From assembly GCF_017308975.1 (NCBI RefSeq), contig NZ_JADWPD010000012.1:113496-177495 (forward strand): 64,000 bases of DNA, read 5' to 3'. Source of the DNA: Amycolatopsis sp. MtRt-6. GTDB lineage: Bacteria > Actinomycetota > Actinomycetes > Mycobacteriales > Pseudonocardiaceae. Positions 62,345-64,000 of this stretch are shown here, piece by piece (position 1 is the first letter of the stretch; the number at the start of each line of letters is the position of its first letter). The position numbers and the translations under genes are program-made. A model generated the notes under the pieces. That model did not search any database. It was not told the origin of the DNA and saw only the letters and a program-made list of their open reading frames with translations.

Positions 62345-62415
62345 ACGAACCGGCGGGCGCGGCGTCGATCCCCTTCCACCGAGCCCGCCGGTCCACCACC
62401 GTTAATCTGACCCGC

Positions 62416-63057
62416 GTGGGTCGACTGGTGGTCATCGAAGGGCTCGACGGCGCGGGCAAGCGCACGCTCGCCGACGGGCTGACGGCGCAGCTGAGCGCGA
62501 AGGGCGCGAGTGTCGCGTCGCTGGCGTTCCCGCGCTACGGCAAGAGCGTGCACGCCGACCTCGTCCGCGAAGCACTGCACCGCGGGCACGGCGACCTCGC
62601 CTATTCGGTGTACGGCATGGCGATGCTCTACGCCCTGGACCGCAGCGGCGCCGCGGACGAGATCCGCGCCCTGCGGGACGTCCACGACGTCGTCCTGCTC
62701 GACCGGTACGTCGCCTCCAACGCCGCGTACGCGGCCGCGCGCCTGCGGCAGGACGCGGCCGGCGAAGTCGTGAAGTGGGTGTGGGAGCTGGAGATCGACC
62801 GCTTCGGCCTGCCGCGGCCCGACGCCCACCTGCTGCTGCGCGTCGCCCCGGCGGTGGCGGCCGAGCGCGCCGAACGCCGGGCGGCGACCGAAACGGACCG
62901 GGAGCGCGACGCCTTCGAGACCGACGACGGCCTGCAGCGGCGGTGCGCGGCCGTCTACGACGAGCTGGCCGCGTCGGGCTGGCTCGCACCGTGGCACGTC
63001 TTGGACGGCGTCTCGGGTGTGGACCTCGAAGCGCTGGCGAAGACGCTGCTGAGCTGA
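62416..63057 (+). CDS. tmk: Thymidylate kinase
   Basis: A 213-residue dTMP kinase. The P-loop is EGLDGAGKRT near 8-17; the DR-x motif is LLDRYVASNAAYAAARL near 95; the lid region is RAATETDRERDAFE. It closely follows the mycobacterial type (Rv3247c), including AFPRYGKSVHADLVREALH. It starts with GTG. In mycobacteria tmk lies next to sahH and upstream of mtrAB; here 4 kb of accessory genes separate it from sahH and a leftward oxidase gene follows instead. Confidence 0.95.
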   Translation: MGRLVVIEGLDGAGKRTLADGLTAQLSAKGASVASLAFPRYGKSVHADLVREALHRGHGDLAYSVYGMAMLYALDRSGAADEIRALRDVHDVVLLDRYVASNAAYAAARLRQDAAGEVVKWVWELEIDRFGLPRPDAHLLLRVAPAVAAERAERRAATETDRERDAFETDDGLQRRCAAVYDELAASGWLAPWHVLDGVSGVDLEALAKTLLS

Positions 63058-63066
63058 CCAGCTCAA

Positions 63067-63151
63067 GCGCCCCAATGTGGCCTTCGGTGCGTTGAACGCA
63101 CCGAAGGCCACATTGGGTGCGTTGGACGCAACCAAGGCCACCTTGGGGCGC
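63067..63151. repeat. 85-bp palindromic dispersed repeat, copy C
   Basis: Same plan as copies A and B, with GCGTTGGACGCA in the middle palindrome and CCACCTTGGGG at the right end. It begins 9 bp after the tmk stop, and its last base is also the first base of the convergent oxidase's stop codon, so it fills the whole gap between two genes. Confidence 0.9.
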
Positions 63152-64000
63152 TAGGGCAGTAGCCGGGCCGGGTCGAACTGCGCGATCGGGTGCGCCGTGG
63201 CGCCGTCCACCACCAGGTCGGCGAGGATTTCGCCGATGACAGGGGCGAACTTGAAGCCGTGGCCGGAGAACCCGCACGCGAGCAGCACCCGCTCTTCGGC
63301 CGGGTGCGGGGCCAGCACGAAGCTCTCGTCGGCGGTGTCGGTGTACATGCACGTCGCGGCCCGGAGGAACGCGCCGGGCAGCGTCGGGAGGTGCCGCTTC
63401 ACCACGGACGCGATCGCGTGCACCTCGTCGCCGGACACCACCCGGTCGATGCCGTCGGGCGTGCACGTCCGGCCGCCGCTGTGGAACGCGACCTTGACGC
63501 CGTCCGCGGGCGCGTTGTGCGCCGGGAAGCCGTAGAACGTGTAGCCGTCGCCTTCCCAGATGTAGACGGGGTGTTCCCGGAACGGCGCGATCCCGCCCGA
63601 GGGGGCGAACCAGTACTGCACCTGCCGCCGGACCGTGAAGGCGACGCCGAAGCCGTGCAGCAGCTCGCCGGCCCACGCGCCGGGGCACAGCACCAGGCGG
63701 TCGGCGGTGTAGTAGTTGTGCGACGTCCCGATGCGCACCCCGCCGGCCGTGGTGCTCCAGGTGAACACCTTCTCCTCGTGGTGCAGTTCGGCGCCGCACC
63801 GCGCGGCGAGCTGCAGGTGCGCGGCAACGCTGCCTTCGGGCGACACCAGTCCGGCGCCCGGCTCGTACAGCGCGACTTCGCCGGGAGCCGGCGCCATGGT
63901 CGGGAACCGGCACCGGATTTCCGCCGCGTCCAGCAGTTCGTGCGGGATGCCGAACGCGCGAGCCGACGCCACGCTGCCGGTGATCGTCCGCGAGTCCGGC
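63151..64000 (-). CDS. Sarcosine/N-methyl-L-tryptophan oxidase-type flavoprotein (partial)
   Basis: The C-terminal 282 residues of a DAO-family FAD oxidase; the N-terminal dinucleotide fold lies beyond the right edge and codons continue open to base 64000 (PDSRTITGSVASARAFG). Features are ELLDAAEIRCRFPTM, the strand RLVLCPGAW, and the C-terminal AATCMYTDT, whose cysteine corresponds to the covalent-FAD cysteine of monomeric sarcosine oxidase. CGFSGHGFKFAPVIGEIL is the family hallmark. It would demethylate N-methyl amino acids with hydrogen peroxide release. Its stop overlaps the third 85-bp repeat. Confidence 0.92.
   Translation of the reverse strand, partial: PDSRTITGSVASARAFGIPHELLDAAEIRCRFPTMAPAPGEVALYEPGAGLVSPEGSVAAHLQLAARCGAELHHEEKVFTWSTTAGGVRIGTSHNYYTADRLVLCPGAWAGELLHGFGVAFTVRRQVQYWFAPSGGIAPFREHPVYIWEGDGYTFYGFPAHNAPADGVKVAFHSGGRTCTPDGIDRVVSGDEVHAIASVVKRHLPTLPGAFLRAATCMYTDTADESFVLAPHPAEERVLLACGFSGHGFKFAPVIGEILADLVVDGATAHPIAQFDPARLLP

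Noticed and set aside
58490..62400. Integrated mobile element between sahH and tmk
   Set aside because: No integrase, transposase, tRNA or flanking direct repeats were found, so only an accessory insertion of unknown mechanism is claimed.

Overview
This is a 64 kb chromosomal window from a high-GC actinomycete. Third-codon-position GC is extreme, GTG and TTG starts are common, and 4-base ATGA/GTGA overlaps link genes in operons. Gene content (mycothiol deacetylase mshB, WhiB2-like regulator, DUF3499, ManB/ManA cluster, LpqW-like lipoprotein beside typA, SARP regulator) points to the Pseudonocardiaceae. Amycolatopsis is my best guess, but that is inference from content, not a database match. 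No tRNA, rRNA, CRISPR array, transposase or integrase was seen.

Layout. 1-8.3 kb: a DUF6542 membrane protein cut by the window edge, then DNA-repair genes (rmuC, sbcD-sbcC with an SOS-like box, an Ada-AlkA fusion). 8.3-11 kb: ychF, then a compact operon of a winged-helix/nucleotidyltransferase protein, a HEPN protein and a CxCxC protein, headed by a 36-bp palindrome; two tiny membrane proteins follow. 11.2-15.4 kb: a pterin dehydratase, then a TPP riboswitch driving the thiamine transporter thiBPQ. 15.4-20.5 kb: a LolA-like protein and ABC exporter divergent from a two-component system, with phased CTGA repeats between them. 20.5-24.8 kb: a Nudix hydrolase, a tryptophanyl-tRNA synthetase under a Trp-Trp leader-peptide attenuator, a YciI protein, a tiny Cys/Lys-rich protein with an iron-box-like site, and typA.

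25-34 kb: two family-5 solute-binding lipoproteins, dppB and dppC, a second dppB copy stranded behind a terminator, and a fused DppD-DppF ATPase on the other strand. 34-37 kb: mshB and companions and a site-2-protease-like protein. 37-46.6 kb: whiB2-like gene, a large membrane glycosyltransferase, and the mannose-activation block (inactive zincin, DUF3499, manB, Trm112-like, SIS, manA), in the order I recall for Rv3260c-Rv3255c of M. tuberculosis. 46.6-52 kb is accessory: repeat-rich DNA, a SARP/NB-ARC/TPR regulator, a toxin-antitoxin pair and a CDF metal transporter whose leader can mask its ribosome binding site. 52-58.4 kb: an APC permease, an LAXTG surface protein, a membrane protein with a lipase-like fold lacking the nucleophile, and sahH. 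58.5-62.4 kb is a second accessory stretch between sahH and tmk: VapBC, a VOC protein, an XRE regulator and a secreted cysteine protease with a membrane partner. The window ends in tmk and a sarcosine/N-methyltryptophan oxidase-type flavoprotein.

Non-coding structure is the other theme. Three exact-length (85 bp) copies of a palindromic element lie just after stop codons. 21-bp tandem arrays sit at other gene ends. Several nested inverted repeats fill the 41.0-41.6 kb gap.
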